Shown in pieces: positions 34,773 through 48,310 of a stretch of DNA of 64,000 nt. The first letter of the stretch is position 1. The number at the start of each line of letters is the position of its first letter. The position numbers and the translations under genes were made by a program. The notes beneath the pieces were generated by a model. The model saw only the letters and a list, made by a program, of their open reading frames with translations. It was not told the DNA's origin and made no database searches. This stretch comes from Pseudomonas sp. LS1212 (GTDB taxonomy: Bacteria > Pseudomonadota > Gammaproteobacteria > Pseudomonadales > Pseudomonadaceae), in contig NZ_CP102951.1 in the NCBI RefSeq assembly GCF_024741815.1, positions 372,001-436,000 of the forward strand, given 5' to 3'.

Positions 34773-35291
34773 GTGCGAAATTTGATACTTGTTGGGCCAA
34801 TGGGTGCTGGCAAAAGCACCATTGGCCGCTTGCTGGCCAAAGAGCTTCGGCTGCCGTTCAAGGATTCCGATAAGGAAATTGAGCTGCGCACGGGCGCCAA
34901 TATTCCGTGGATCTTCGACAAAGAAGGCGAACCGGGTTTTCGTGATCGCGAGCAGGCGATGATCGCCGAGCTGTGCGCGTGCGATGGCGTCGTGCTGGCA
35001 ACCGGTGGCGGCGCCGTATTGCGCGATGCCAACCGTGCGGCGTTGCATGCTGGCGGTCGCGTGGTTTATTTGCATGCGTCTGTCGAGCAGCAGGTGGGCC
35101 GCACGGCGCGCGATCGCAATCGTCCGCTGTTGCGCACTGCAGACCCTGCGGCAACGCTGCGAACCTTGCTCGAGATCCGTGACCCGCTCTATCGGGAGAT
35201 CGCCGATCTGGTAGTCGAAACCGATGAGCGGCCGCCACGCATGGTGGTTCTGGATATTCTGGAGCGGCTGCAGCAGTTGCCGCCCCGGTAG
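34773..35291 (+). CDS. aroK: Shikimate kinase AroK (GTG start)
   Basis: AroK phosphorylates shikimate in the chorismate pathway. The 172-residue protein begins at GTG, four bases after the pilQ stop. It has the P-loop GPMGAGKST (residues 8-16), shikimate-binding DSDKEIELRTG and GFRDREQ, ATGGGAVLR, and the lid ARDRNRPLL. Its continuation with aroB and damX is the common proteobacterial order. Confidence 0.95.
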   Translation: MRNLILVGPMGAGKSTIGRLLAKELRLPFKDSDKEIELRTGANIPWIFDKEGEPGFRDREQAMIAELCACDGVVLATGGGAVLRDANRAALHAGGRVVYLHASVEQQVGRTARDRNRPLLRTADPAATLRTLLEIRDPLYREIADLVVETDERPPRMVVLDILERLQQLPPR

Positions 35292-35428
35292 CCCTCGAGC
35301 GCCGATGCAATTACGCTATTGTCGGCGAGTACAGGGCGCAGCCATGCCGCGGGGCGAGTGTTTCGATCCTGCGATCTACCGTTATTCCTGAGACAGGGCG
35401 CCTGCGCCCATCTTCATTGTGGGGACAC

Positions 35429-36526
35429 ATGCAGACACTTAAGGTCGAACTTGGCGAACGTAGCTACCCGATTCACATTGGCGAAGGCCTGCTGGATCAG
35501 CCCGAGCTGCTGGCGCCGCATATTGCCGGGCGGCAGGTAGCCATTGTTTCCAACGAGACCGTTGCACCCCTGTATCTCGAGCGTCTTGCCCGTTCCCTCG
35601 GAGCCTATTCGGTCTTGCCGGTGATACTGCCCGACGGCGAGTCGTTCAAGAACTGGGAAACCCTGCAGCTGATTTTCGATGCATTGCTGACGGCCCGCCA
35701 CGACCGCCGCACCACCGTCATCGCGCTGGGCGGCGGCGTCATCGGTGACATGGCCGGCTTCGCCGCAGCCTGTTACCAGCGTGGCGTGGATTTCATCCAG
35801 GTGCCCACTACCTTGCTGTCGCAGGTGGACTCCTCGGTTGGCGGCAAGACCGGGATCAACCACCCGCTGGGCAAGAATATGGTCGGCGCCTTCTACCAGC
35901 CCAATGCCGTGCTGATCGACACCTCGACCTTGAACTCCCTGCCGCCGCGCGAGCTTTCGGCGGGCCTGGCCGAGGTGATCAAGTATGGTCTGATCTGCGA
36001 TGAGCCTTTCCTGGGTTGGCTCGAGGAACATGTCGACGCCCTGCGCGCACTCGATCAGGGCGCCCTGACCGTGGCCATCCAGCGCTCCTGTGCGGCCAAG
36101 GCGGCCGTGGTCGGTGCCGACGAGCGCGAATCCGGCGTGCGCGCTACGCTCAACCTGGGTCATACCTTTGGTCACGCCATCGAGACCCACATGGGTTATG
36201 GTGTCTGGCTTCACGGTGAGGCCGTGGCGGCGGGTACGGTGATGGCGCTGGAAATGTCCATGCGTCTGGGCTGGATCACCCGGCAGGAGCGTGATCGCAG
36301 TATTCGCCTGTTCCAGCGTGCCGGCCTGCCGGTGGTGCCGCCGCAAGAAATGACGCCGGAGCATTTTCTGGAGCACATGGCGGTCGACAAGAAAGTAATC
36401 GATGGCCGTATGCGCCTGGTGTTGTTGCGTCACATCGGCGAAGCCGTGGTGACCGACGACTATCCGAAAGATGTGCTTGAGGCCACCCTGGCTGCGGATT
36501 ACCGCGCTATCGTGGCTCAGCTTTGA
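35429..36526 (+). CDS. aroB: 3-dehydroquinate synthase AroB
   Basis: AroB converts DAHP to 3-dehydroquinate, the second step of the shikimate pathway. The 365-residue enzyme starts MQTLKVELGERSYPIHIGEGLLD. It has the NAD-binding GGGVIGDMAGFAAACYQRGV, the substrate loop VDSSVGGKTGINHPLGKNMVGAFYQP, and metal-binding histidines in LNLGHTFGHAIE. An ATG four codons upstream (35417) is an alternative. The 137-base gap after aroK has a small GC hairpin (GGGCGCCTGCGCCC) but no gene. Confidence 0.96.
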   Translation: MQTLKVELGERSYPIHIGEGLLDQPELLAPHIAGRQVAIVSNETVAPLYLERLARSLGAYSVLPVILPDGESFKNWETLQLIFDALLTARHDRRTTVIALGGGVIGDMAGFAAACYQRGVDFIQVPTTLLSQVDSSVGGKTGINHPLGKNMVGAFYQPNAVLIDTSTLNSLPPRELSAGLAEVIKYGLICDEPFLGWLEEHVDALRALDQGALTVAIQRSCAAKAAVVGADERESGVRATLNLGHTFGHAIETHMGYGVWLHGEAVAAGTVMALEMSMRLGWITRQERDRSIRLFQRAGLPVVPPQEMTPEHFLEHMAVDKKVIDGRMRLVLLRHIGEAVVTDDYPKDVLEATLAADYRAIVAQL

Positions 36527-36542
36527 GGTTAATGAGAGTTCG

Positions 36543-38159
36543 ATGACTAGTCTGCACGCCGACGAGGCCTTTCTCGGCCATTACCAGTTGAATCATGACC
36601 CCTTTGCAGCGCGGGTGCCGGGCTTCAAGTTTTTTCCGGCCCAGCGCAAGCCGGTGCTCGGCCAGTTGCACCATCTGGCACGTTACAGCCAGCTGCTGCT
36701 GGTAGTGACCGGGCCCAACGGCAGCGGCAAGACCCTGTTGCGCCAGGCCCTGGTGGCCAGTACCAACAAGCAGTCGGTGCAGAGCGTGGTGGTTTCGGCG
36801 CGCGGCGCGACCGATGCCGCCAGTGTGCTGTCGCAGGTCGCCCAGTCGCTGAACGTGGCGCAGGCCGATGTGGAAGACATCCTCGATCAGGTCGTGCAGT
36901 TGGCCCTGACTGGCCAGGAAGTCTATCTGCTGGTTGATGACGCGGAACAACTCGACGAGTCCGCACTCCAAGCGATGTTGGCTTTGGCAGAGGGTACGCC
37001 GGAAGGCCGTCCCCATGTGTTCCTGTTTGGCGAGTCATCCCTGATCGCCGACCTTGAGCCGCTCAGCGCCGAGCAAGAGCGCTTCCACGTCATCGAGTTG
37101 CAGCCTTATAGCGAAGACGAGACGCGTGAATACCTGTCCCAGCGCCTGGAAGGTGCCGGGCGCGGGCTCGAAGTGTTCAACAGCCAGCAGATTGCCGATA
37201 TTCATGAAAACTCCGAAGGCTGGCCGGGTGCAATCAACCGGGTCGCCCGGGATGCAATGATCGAAGCCATGATCGCTAGCCGCTCGGCGGTAAAGCGTCC
37301 GACTATGGGGTTCAATATGCCGAAAAAACACGTGCTGGCGTTGTCTGCGGTGGTGGTTGTCGCTGTGGCTGCCGCCTGGATGCTTCCAGGGCGCAATGCC
37401 GACAAGGCGCCGGGCCACGGCGCGACACCGGACGAACAGGCGCAATTGCCATTGGGGCAGGGGCAGCCTTCTGCCGCGCAATCGAACAACCAGGGTGGCC
37501 CGGCCATCGAATTCGCCGGCACTTCGCAGCCGATGCCATTGCCGCTGGTAGGGCAATCGCAACCGGTCATGCGCGGCCCTCTGGCCGAAGCGGCCGGCAT
37601 GGGTGATGGCGATGAGGCGGGGCCGGCGGGTGATACCGCGCTACAACCCCCGACCGTGACTACCATCGCACCACCGGAAGGCGTTGCGGCCGGCCCGGCG
37701 CCGACCCCGGCAGCCATTCCTGCTCCAGCGCCGGCGCCCATCGCTGCGGCCAAGCCGGTAGCACCTGCGGTCAAGCCGGCAGCCCCTGCACCCAAGGCTG
37801 CGCCGGTACAGGTCGCAACCGCCAAACCTGCGGTGAAACCCGCCGAGAAACCGGCAGCCAAACCTGCTGCAGGCGGTAGCTGGTATGCTGGCCAGGCGCC
37901 TGGCAACTATGTCGTGCAGATTGTGGGCACCAGTTCGGAAAGCGCTGCCCAGTCGATCGTTCGCGAGCGCGGTGGTGACTATCGCTATTTCAAGAAAAAT
38001 CTGCAGGGCAAGCCTCTGTATGTCGTGACTTATGGCAACTTTGCCAGCCGCGATGCTGCACTTGCAGCCATCAAGGCCTTGCCAGCCAAGGTCCAGGCTG
38101 GTAAACCTTGGCCTCGTACCGTCGCCAGTATCCAACAGGAACTGTCGTCAAACCGCTAA
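36543..38159 (+). CDS. damX: DamX-like cell division protein: AAA ATPase plus SPOR domain
   Basis: The 538-residue protein combines an ExeA-type AAA ATPase region (Walker A TGPNGSGKT, about 56-64; Walker B YLLVDDAEQLDE) with one membrane helix (about 281-300, HVLALSAVVVVAVAAAWMLPG), a long Pro/Ala/Lys-rich linker and a C-terminal SPOR domain (NYVVQIVGTSSESAAQSIV...VVTYGNFASRDAALAAIKALP). SPOR domains bind septal peptidoglycan. In enteric DamX the ATPase motifs are degenerate; here they look complete. The start at 36543 is 16 bases after aroB. Confidence 0.88.
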   Translation: MTSLHADEAFLGHYQLNHDPFAARVPGFKFFPAQRKPVLGQLHHLARYSQLLLVVTGPNGSGKTLLRQALVASTNKQSVQSVVVSARGATDAASVLSQVAQSLNVAQADVEDILDQVVQLALTGQEVYLLVDDAEQLDESALQAMLALAEGTPEGRPHVFLFGESSLIADLEPLSAEQERFHVIELQPYSEDETREYLSQRLEGAGRGLEVFNSQQIADIHENSEGWPGAINRVARDAMIEAMIASRSAVKRPTMGFNMPKKHVLALSAVVVVAVAAAWMLPGRNADKAPGHGATPDEQAQLPLGQGQPSAAQSNNQGGPAIEFAGTSQPMPLPLVGQSQPVMRGPLAEAAGMGDGDEAGPAGDTALQPPTVTTIAPPEGVAAGPAPTPAAIPAPAPAPIAAAKPVAPAVKPAAPAPKAAPVQVATAKPAVKPAEKPAAKPAAGGSWYAGQAPGNYVVQIVGTSSESAAQSIVRERGGDYRYFKKNLQGKPLYVVTYGNFASRDAALAAIKALPAKVQAGKPWPRTVASIQQELSSNR

Positions 38160-38380
38160 TGGCCCGGTGGCACCACCCCCGCCACCTGCTGAGCGTCTCC
38201 TGAATCGAACCTTAGCCTGCTGCGTTGAACGCGGCAGGCTTCGGTGTCCCAGACTGTTGGTCACAAGCCATTGCAGTCCAGGCTGATAAGCTTCAGACTC
38301 AGGCAGAAGTTGCTACCACAGCAAGCTGCTTAAAAACTTTCAAATATGCGACATGGGTTTGCGCGATTTCGTCGCCAAAT

Positions 38381-38409
38381 TTGTGGGCTGCCCTGTCGCT
38401 GTGTACAAT
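38381..38409 (+). promoter_or_regulatory. Sigma-70 promoter of gltBD (in the 360-base gap after damX)
   Basis: TTGTGG (38381-38386), a 17-base spacer and TACAAT (38404-38409) place a transcription start near 38416, about 104 bases before gltB. The rest of the gap 38160-38519 holds a hairpin GCCTGC...GCAGGC (38215-38239) without a U-run and no credible gene. Confidence 0.65.
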
Positions 38410-38519
38410 GAGCTCCCTTTTGCCCCCGCAAAGCTGGCGTTCGTTCGGCGTGGATGGTAAGTGGTTGAATTGAAAAGAAATTTGCCTCAGCAAGAGGCAA
38501 GCCTGGTGAGAAAGTGTCT

Positions 38520-42965
<4,446 letters not shown>

Positions 42966-42997
42966 TATGCGCCTGAAGAGTTTGATGAGGTTTAAAC

Positions 42998-44416
42998 ATG
43001 GCTGAACGTCTGAGTAATGACTTCCAGTTCATCGAGGTCGGGCGCAAAGATCCGAAGAAGAAACTGTTGCGTCAACGCAAGAAAGAGTTCGTAGAGATCT
43101 ACGAACCTTTCAAACCGCAGCAGGCCTGCGACCAGGCACACCGCTGCCTGGGTTGCGGCAACCCGTACTGCGAATGGAAGTGCCCGGTGCACAACTTCAT
43201 TCCGAACTGGCTCAAACTGGTCTCGGAAGGCAACATCCTGGCGGCCGCCGAGCTGTCGCACCAGACCAACACCCTGCCGGAAGTCTGCGGCCGGGTGTGC
43301 CCGCAGGATCGTCTGTGCGAGGGTGCCTGTACCCTCAACGACGGTTTTGGTGCGGTCACCATCGGGTCGGTGGAGAAGTACATCACCGACACCGCCTTCG
43401 CCATGGGCTGGCGCCCGGACATGTCCAAGGTCAAGCCGACCGGCAAGCGTGTCGCGGTGATCGGTGCAGGGCCTGCGGGCCTGGGCTGCGCCGACGTGCT
43501 GGTGCGCGGCGGGGTAACCCCGGTGGTGTTTGACAGGAACCCGGAAATCGGTGGCCTGCTGACCTTCGGCATCCCCGAGTTCAAGCTGGAAAAGACCGTG
43601 CTGAGCAATCGCCGCGAAGTCTTCACCGGCATGGGCATCGAGTTCCGCCTGAACACCGAAGTGGGCAAGGACATCAGCGTCGATCAGCTGCTGGAAGAGT
43701 TCGATGCGGTGTTCATGGGCATGGGGACCTATACCTACATGAAGGGCGGCTTTGCCGGTGAAGACCTGCCGGGCGTGCATGACGCGCTGGACTTCCTGGT
43801 CGCCAACGTCAACCGCAACCTGGGCTTTGAAAAGTCGCCGGAAGATTTCGTCGACATGAAAGGCAAGAAGGTCGTGGTGCTCGGCGGTGGCGATACTGCG
43901 ATGGACTGCAACCGCACCTCGATTCGCCAGGGCGCCAAGGCGGTGACCTGTGCTTATCGCCGCGACGAGGCGAACATGCCGGGCTCGCGCAAAGAGGTGA
44001 AGAACGCCAAGGAAGAAGGGGTCAAGTTCCTCTACAACCGTCAGCCGATCGCCATCGTGGGTGAAGACAAGGTCGAAGGTGTCAAGGTGGTCGAGACCCG
44101 TCTCGGCGAACCGGATGCCCGTGGCCGTCGCAGCCCCGAGCCGATCCCGGGTTCCGAAGAGATCATCGCGGCCGACGCCGTGGTCATCGCCTTCGGTTTC
44201 CGTCCAAGCCCGGCGCCGTGGTTCGAGCAGTTCAGCATCCAGACCGACAGCCAGGGGCGCGTTGTCGCCCCCGAGCAAGGCGAGTTCAAGCACCAGACCA
44301 GCCACCCGAAGATCTTTGCCGGTGGCGATATGGTGCGTGGTTCGGACCTGGTGGTGACGGCGATCTTCGAAGGCCGTAATGCCGCGGAAGGGATCATGGA
44401 TTACCTGGGCGTCTGA
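42998..44416 (+). CDS. gltD: Glutamate synthase small subunit GltD
   Basis: GltD takes electrons from NADPH through FAD and iron-sulfur clusters and passes them to GltB. The 472-residue protein has the N-terminal 4Fe-4S cysteines (CLGCGNPYCEWKCPVHNFIP and CGRVCPQDRLCEGACTL), the FAD loop VAVIGAGPAGLGCADVL, and the NADPH loop VVVLGGGDTAMDCNRT. The C-terminal FAD motif IFAGGDMVRGSDLVV is also present. It is 32 bases downstream of gltB and forms one operon with it. Confidence 0.97.
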   Translation: MAERLSNDFQFIEVGRKDPKKKLLRQRKKEFVEIYEPFKPQQACDQAHRCLGCGNPYCEWKCPVHNFIPNWLKLVSEGNILAAAELSHQTNTLPEVCGRVCPQDRLCEGACTLNDGFGAVTIGSVEKYITDTAFAMGWRPDMSKVKPTGKRVAVIGAGPAGLGCADVLVRGGVTPVVFDRNPEIGGLLTFGIPEFKLEKTVLSNRREVFTGMGIEFRLNTEVGKDISVDQLLEEFDAVFMGMGTYTYMKGGFAGEDLPGVHDALDFLVANVNRNLGFEKSPEDFVDMKGKKVVVLGGGDTAMDCNRTSIRQGAKAVTCAYRRDEANMPGSRKEVKNAKEEGVKFLYNRQPIAIVGEDKVEGVKVVETRLGEPDARGRRSPEPIPGSEEIIAADAVVIAFGFRPSPAPWFEQFSIQTDSQGRVVAPEQGEFKHQTSHPKIFAGGDMVRGSDLVVTAIFEGRNAAEGIMDYLGV

Positions 44417-44420
44417 TAAG

Positions 44421-44450
44421 CGGTCATCATGGGTTCACCCGTGATGACCG
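44421..44450 (+). other. Long hairpin after gltD
   Basis: CGGTCATCA / TGATGACCG arms with an inner GGGT / ACCC pair form a 30-base stem-loop five bases past the gltD stop. There is no U-run, so it may be a mRNA-end or stability structure rather than a classical terminator. Confidence 0.55.
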
Positions 44451-44464
44451 GTTGCACGAATCCT

Positions 44465-44545
44465 TGTGGGAGCGGGCTTGCCCGCGATGAGGTCACCCGG
44501 TTCTAAACCGTGTCGCGGCCAATCGCGGGCAAGCCCGCTCCCACA
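44465..44545. repeat. REP pair with 24-base perfect arms
   Basis: Arms at 44465-44488 and 44522-44545 are perfect inverse complements built on TGTGGGAGCGGGCTTGCCCG plus CGAT. They lie between gltD and hemE and probably separate the two transcripts. Confidence 0.9.
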
Positions 44546-44607
44546 TTGGCCGTGCCTTTTGCGTTGCGCTCTGAGAAAATGCCCCCACTTTTTTCCCGGA
44601 TGCCGAC

Positions 44608-45675
44608 ATGACTGCCCTGAAGAACGACCGTTTCCTTCGTGCCCTGCTCAAGCAACCCGTAGACGTCACCCCGGTGTGGATGATGCGCCAGGCGGGCCGT
44701 TACCTGCCGGAGTACCGCGCCAGCCGAGCCAAGGCCGGTGATTTCATGAGCCTGTGCATGAACCCGGCGTTCGCCTGCGAAGTCACTCTGCAGCCGCTGG
44801 ATCGTTATCCACAGCTGGATGCGGCGATCCTGTTCTCGGACATCCTGACCATCCCCGATGCCATGGGCCAGGGCCTGTACTTCGAGACCGGCGAAGGCCC
44901 GCGCTTCAAGAAAGTCGTCAGCACCCTGGCCGACATCGAAGCCCTGCCGATCCCTGATCCGCAGAAAGACCTGGGCTATGTGATGGACGCGGTCAGCACC
45001 ATCCGCCGCGAACTGAACGGCCGTGTGCCGCTGATCGGTTTCTCCGGCAGCCCCTGGACCCTGGCCACCTACATGGTCGAAGGCGGTTCGTCGAAAGACT
45101 TCCGCAAGACCAAGGCCATGCTCTACGACAACCCGCAAGCGATGCACCTGCTGCTGGACAAGTTGGCCCAGTCGGTCACCAGCTACCTCAACGGCCAGAT
45201 CCTCGCCGGTGCGCAAGCGGTGCAGATCTTCGATACCTGGGGCGGCAGCCTGTCGGCGGCGGCTTACCAGGAGTTCTCCCTGGCCTACATGCGCAAGATT
45301 GTCAGCGGCCTGATCCGCGAGCACGAAGGCCGCAAAGTCCCGGTCATCCTGTTCACCAAGAACGGTGGCCTGTGGCTGGAAAGCATCGCCGACGCCGGCG
45401 CCGATGCCCTGGGCCTGGACTGGACCTGCGATATCGGTGAAGCCCGTCAGCGCGTCGGCAGCAAAGTCGCCCTGCAAGGCAACATGGACCCGACCGTGCT
45501 CTACGCCAAGCCAGAAGCCATTCGCGCTGAAGTGGCGCGCATCCTGGCCAGCTATGGCCAGGGTTCAGGCCATGTCTTCAACCTGGGGCACGGCATCACC
45601 CCGGAAGTCGACCCGGAGCATGCCGGTGCGTTCATCAGCGCGGTGCATGAGTTCTCGGCGCAATACCACCAGTAA
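44608..45675 (+). CDS. hemE: Uroporphyrinogen decarboxylase HemE
   Basis: HemE removes four carboxyl groups from uroporphyrinogen III to give coproporphyrinogen III in heme synthesis. The 355-residue enzyme has the two family signatures, PVWMMRQAGRYLPEYR and GFSGSPWTLATYMVEGG. The invariant Asp is in LFSDILTIPDAMG and the conserved His in FNLGHGITPEVDPEH. Its 3' end is followed by a terminator shared with the convergent MFS gene. Confidence 0.97.
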   Translation: MTALKNDRFLRALLKQPVDVTPVWMMRQAGRYLPEYRASRAKAGDFMSLCMNPAFACEVTLQPLDRYPQLDAAILFSDILTIPDAMGQGLYFETGEGPRFKKVVSTLADIEALPIPDPQKDLGYVMDAVSTIRRELNGRVPLIGFSGSPWTLATYMVEGGSSKDFRKTKAMLYDNPQAMHLLLDKLAQSVTSYLNGQILAGAQAVQIFDTWGGSLSAAAYQEFSLAYMRKIVSGLIREHEGRKVPVILFTKNGGLWLESIADAGADALGLDWTCDIGEARQRVGSKVALQGNMDPTVLYAKPEAIRAEVARILASYGQGSGHVFNLGHGITPEVDPEHAGAFISAVHEFSAQYHQ

Positions 45676-45690
45676 GCGCCCGCAATACCC

Positions 45691-45720
45691 AAACGCCCGG
45701 CTTGTGCCGGGCGTTTTCGT
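45691..45720. terminator. Bidirectional terminator, hemE / MFS gene
   Basis: The 11-bp stem AAACGCCCGGC / GCCGGGCGTTT (45691-45701 and 45706-45716) has a short loop and A/T tracts on both sides. It serves both convergent genes. Confidence 0.9.
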
Positions 45721-45728
45721 TTGCGTTA

Positions 45729-46994
45729 TCAGGCGTTGGCATTGCCTCGCACCGGCGCCAGCTTGCTCAAGTGCAGCGCTACCAGCAGTGCGACCGCCAG
45801 CAGGGCGCCAATGAACAGTCCGATCCCGTTCCAGCCGGCGTAGTGCCAGAACACCCCGCCCAGGGTGCCAGCGACGCTGGAACCGGCGTAGTAGCTGAAT
45901 AGGTAGAGCGACGACGCCTGGCCCTTGGCCGTGAGCGCGCGGCGGCCGATCCAGCTGCTGGCCACCGAGTGCGCGCCGAAGAAACCGAAGGTGAACACCA
46001 GCATGCCGGAAATAACCAGCGCCAGCGGGGTGAGCAGGGTCATGCCGAGCCCGGCGGCCATGACCACGATGGACGCCCAGAACACCTGGCGACGGCCCAG
46101 CTTGTCAGCCAGGGCGCCGATTTGCGCCGAGCTGTAGATGCCGGCCAGATAGACGACCGAGAGCAGCCCGACCAGCGCCTGGCTCATATGGTAGGGGTCG
46201 GCCAGCAGGCGATAGCCGATGTAGTTGAACAACGTGACGAAGGCGCCCATCAGCACAAAGGCTTCAAGGAACAGCCACGGCAGGCCGGCGTCCTTGAAGT
46301 GGGTGGTGAACCCCTCCAGCAGGCTGTGGGGGTTGAGCGAACGGCTGCGGAAGTTGCGCGACTCGGGCAAGACCTTCCAGAACAGCAGCGCAGCGGCCAG
46401 CGCCAGCAACCCGATGACCAGCAGCGCGGTATGCCAGCTGACGAAGTCGATCAGCACCCCCGTGATCAACCGCCCGCTCATGCCACCAATGGCGTTGCCA
46501 CCGATGTACAGCCCCATGGCCAGGCCGATGTGCTGCGGATGGATCTCTTCGCTCAAATAAGTCATGGCCACCGCAGCCACTCCGCTCAACGACAGGCCGA
46601 TCAGCGCGCGTGTCACCAGAACGCCTTCCCAGCTCGGCATCAAGGCGCTGGCCAGCGTGCTTATCGCCGCGCAAAACAATGCCGCAACCATCAGGGGTTT
46701 TCGTCCGATGCGGTCGGAGATGGGCCCGGTGATCAGCAAACCGATCGCCAGCATTGCGGTGGATATCGACAGGATCAGGCTGCTCTGGGCCGCATTGATG
46801 GAATATTCCTCCGACAACATCGGCATCATCGGCTGCACGCAATACAGCAGGGCGAAGGTGGCGAAGCCGCCGCAAAACAGTGCCAATACCGTACGCATGA
46901 ACAACGGCGAGCCCTTCTCGATGAAGGTGTCGCGAGGCGGTTCGGTCGATGCCGTGCCGAGTGAGGCCGTACAGGGGGGAACAGCGGTTTTCAC
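45729..46994 (-). CDS. MFS transporter, YnfM-like
   Basis: This is a major facilitator of 421 residues with 12 predicted membrane helices. The MFS signature after helix 2 is GPISDRIGRKPLMVA, and its counterpart in the second half is GALADKLGRRQVFW. It resembles the YnfM/AraJ-like efflux group; the substrate is unknown. The start used is GTG (46994); an ATG at 46898 just before helix 1 (MRTVLALFCGGFATF) is plausible and would remove a 32-residue cytoplasmic tail. It lies 89 bases behind the last aryl-polyene gene in the same orientation. Confidence 0.85.
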   Translation of the reverse strand: MKTAVPPCTASLGTASTEPPRDTFIEKGSPLFMRTVLALFCGGFATFALLYCVQPMMPMLSEEYSINAAQSSLILSISTAMLAIGLLITGPISDRIGRKPLMVAALFCAAISTLASALMPSWEGVLVTRALIGLSLSGVAAVAMTYLSEEIHPQHIGLAMGLYIGGNAIGGMSGRLITGVLIDFVSWHTALLVIGLLALAAALLFWKVLPESRNFRSRSLNPHSLLEGFTTHFKDAGLPWLFLEAFVLMGAFVTLFNYIGYRLLADPYHMSQALVGLLSVVYLAGIYSSAQIGALADKLGRRQVFWASIVVMAAGLGMTLLTPLALVISGMLVFTFGFFGAHSVASSWIGRRALTAKGQASSLYLFSYYAGSSVAGTLGGVFWHYAGWNGIGLFIGALLAVALLVALHLSKLAPVRGNANA

Positions 46995-47029
46995 GTAAGG
47001 CCTCTACGGCAGAAGTGTGCTCTGGAAAA

Positions 47030-47050
47030 GAATATAGCTAGCTAACGATT
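47030..47050 (-). promoter_or_regulatory. Possible promoter/operator of the MFS gene
   Basis: The 89-base gap contains the 10-base palindrome TAGCTAGCTA (about 47036-47045), overlapped on the minus strand by TATATT, a possible -10. No good -35 is present. A regulator could bind here, but no regulator gene is adjacent. Confidence 0.25.
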
Positions 47051-47083
47051 ATTTCCATTGGATTCAGTGACTGAAAGGGGCGC

Positions 47084-48310
47084 TCAGGACCAGCGGCGGA
47101 AAATCAGCGAAGTGTTCACCCCGCCGAAAGCGAAGTTGTTGTTCATCACGTACTGATGTTGCATCTGCCGGAACTCACCGCACAGGTAATCCAGTTCGCC
47201 GCAGCGCGGGTCGATGTGATCGAGATTGAGGGTGTGGGCATAACGATCCTGATTCATCATCTCGATGCTGAACCAGGATTCCAGCGCGCCACAGGCGCCG
47301 AGTGTATGGCCCAGAAAACTCTTCTGCGAGCTGATCGGCATGCGTGGGCCGAACAGGCTGCTGGTGGCCAGGGTCTCGGCGATGTCGCCTTGTTCGGTGG
47401 CCGTGCCATGGCCGTTCACATAGCCGATGGCTTCGGGGGGCAGTCCGGCATCTTCGAGCGCCAGTTCCATGGCCCGGCGCATGGTGGCCTGTTCCGGTCG
47501 GGTGATGTGCTGGCCGTCGGCATTGCTGCCAAAGCCGACCACCTCGGCATAGATGTGCGCACCTCGGGCCAGGGCGTGTTCGAGTTCTTCGAGCACCATC
47601 ATGCCGCCACCTTCACCGATCACCAGGCCGTCGCGATCCAGGTCGTAGGGCCGAGGGCTGGTGTGCGGGGCATTGTTTTTCAGGCTGGTGGCGTAGAGCG
47701 CGTCAAAGACCATGGCTTCGGTCGGGCAGAGCTCTTCGGCGCCACCGGCGAGCATCAGCGGCAGGCGCCCGAACTTGATCGCTTCATAGGCGTAGCCGAT
47801 ACCCTGGCTGCCGCTGGTGCAGGCGCTGGACGTGGGGATCAGGCGCCCGGTCAGGCCAAAGAAGATACTGATATTGGCCGCCGTCGTGTGCGGCATCATC
47901 CGTACATAGGTGTTGGCGTTGAGCCCGTCGGCCAGCGAATTGGTCAGCATATTGCCGAAGGTCTTGAGCTCGTCGGTGCTGCCGGTGGAAGAGCCGCAGG
48001 CCACGCCCATGCGGCCGTCACGTATCGACGGGTCGTCCAGCAGGCCGGCATCGCGCAGGGCGTTCTCCGAGGCGGCCACGGCCAGGCGCGAAACCCGGCC
48101 CATGCTGCGCAGTTGCTTGCGGGTCCAGTGCGACGGCACCTTGAAGTCATCGATGGGGCCGGCCAGGCGGGTATTGAGTTCAATGAAGCGGTCCCATTCG
48201 TCCATCCGGCGGATGCCGCTCCGGTTGGCGCTGAAGTGAGCGGCAATAGTGTTCCAGTCGTTGCCCAGAGAGGTAATACCGGCCATGCCGGTGACGACGA
48301 CGCGTTTCAT
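47084..48310 (-). CDS. Beta-ketoacyl-ACP synthase of an aryl-polyene cluster (distal ketosynthase)
   Basis: This is a 408-residue FabF-like condensing enzyme with the full Cys-His-His triad: Cys164 in SSACTSGSQG, His in NGHGTATEQGD and His in FLGHTLGACGA. It should elongate the polyene chain on an acyl carrier protein with malonyl units. The start at 48310 overlaps the ketoreductase stop by one base (TAATG); a GTG two codons upstream is possible. It is the last gene of the cluster remnant. Assignment to aryl-polyene synthesis comes from gene order, not from sequence alone. Confidence 0.85.
   Translation of the reverse strand: MKRVVVTGMAGITSLGNDWNTIAAHFSANRSGIRRMDEWDRFIELNTRLAGPIDDFKVPSHWTRKQLRSMGRVSRLAVAASENALRDAGLLDDPSIRDGRMGVACGSSTGSTDELKTFGNMLTNSLADGLNANTYVRMMPHTTAANISIFFGLTGRLIPTSSACTSGSQGIGYAYEAIKFGRLPLMLAGGAEELCPTEAMVFDALYATSLKNNAPHTSPRPYDLDRDGLVIGEGGGMMVLEELEHALARGAHIYAEVVGFGSNADGQHITRPEQATMRRAMELALEDAGLPPEAIGYVNGHGTATEQGDIAETLATSSLFGPRMPISSQKSFLGHTLGACGALESWFSIEMMNQDRYAHTLNLDHIDPRCGELDYLCGEFRQMQHQYVMNNNFAFGGVNTSLIFRRWS

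Noticed and set aside
46000..46964. 331-codon frame opposite the MFS transporter
   Set aside because: Gln/His/Asp-rich shadow of transmembrane codons.
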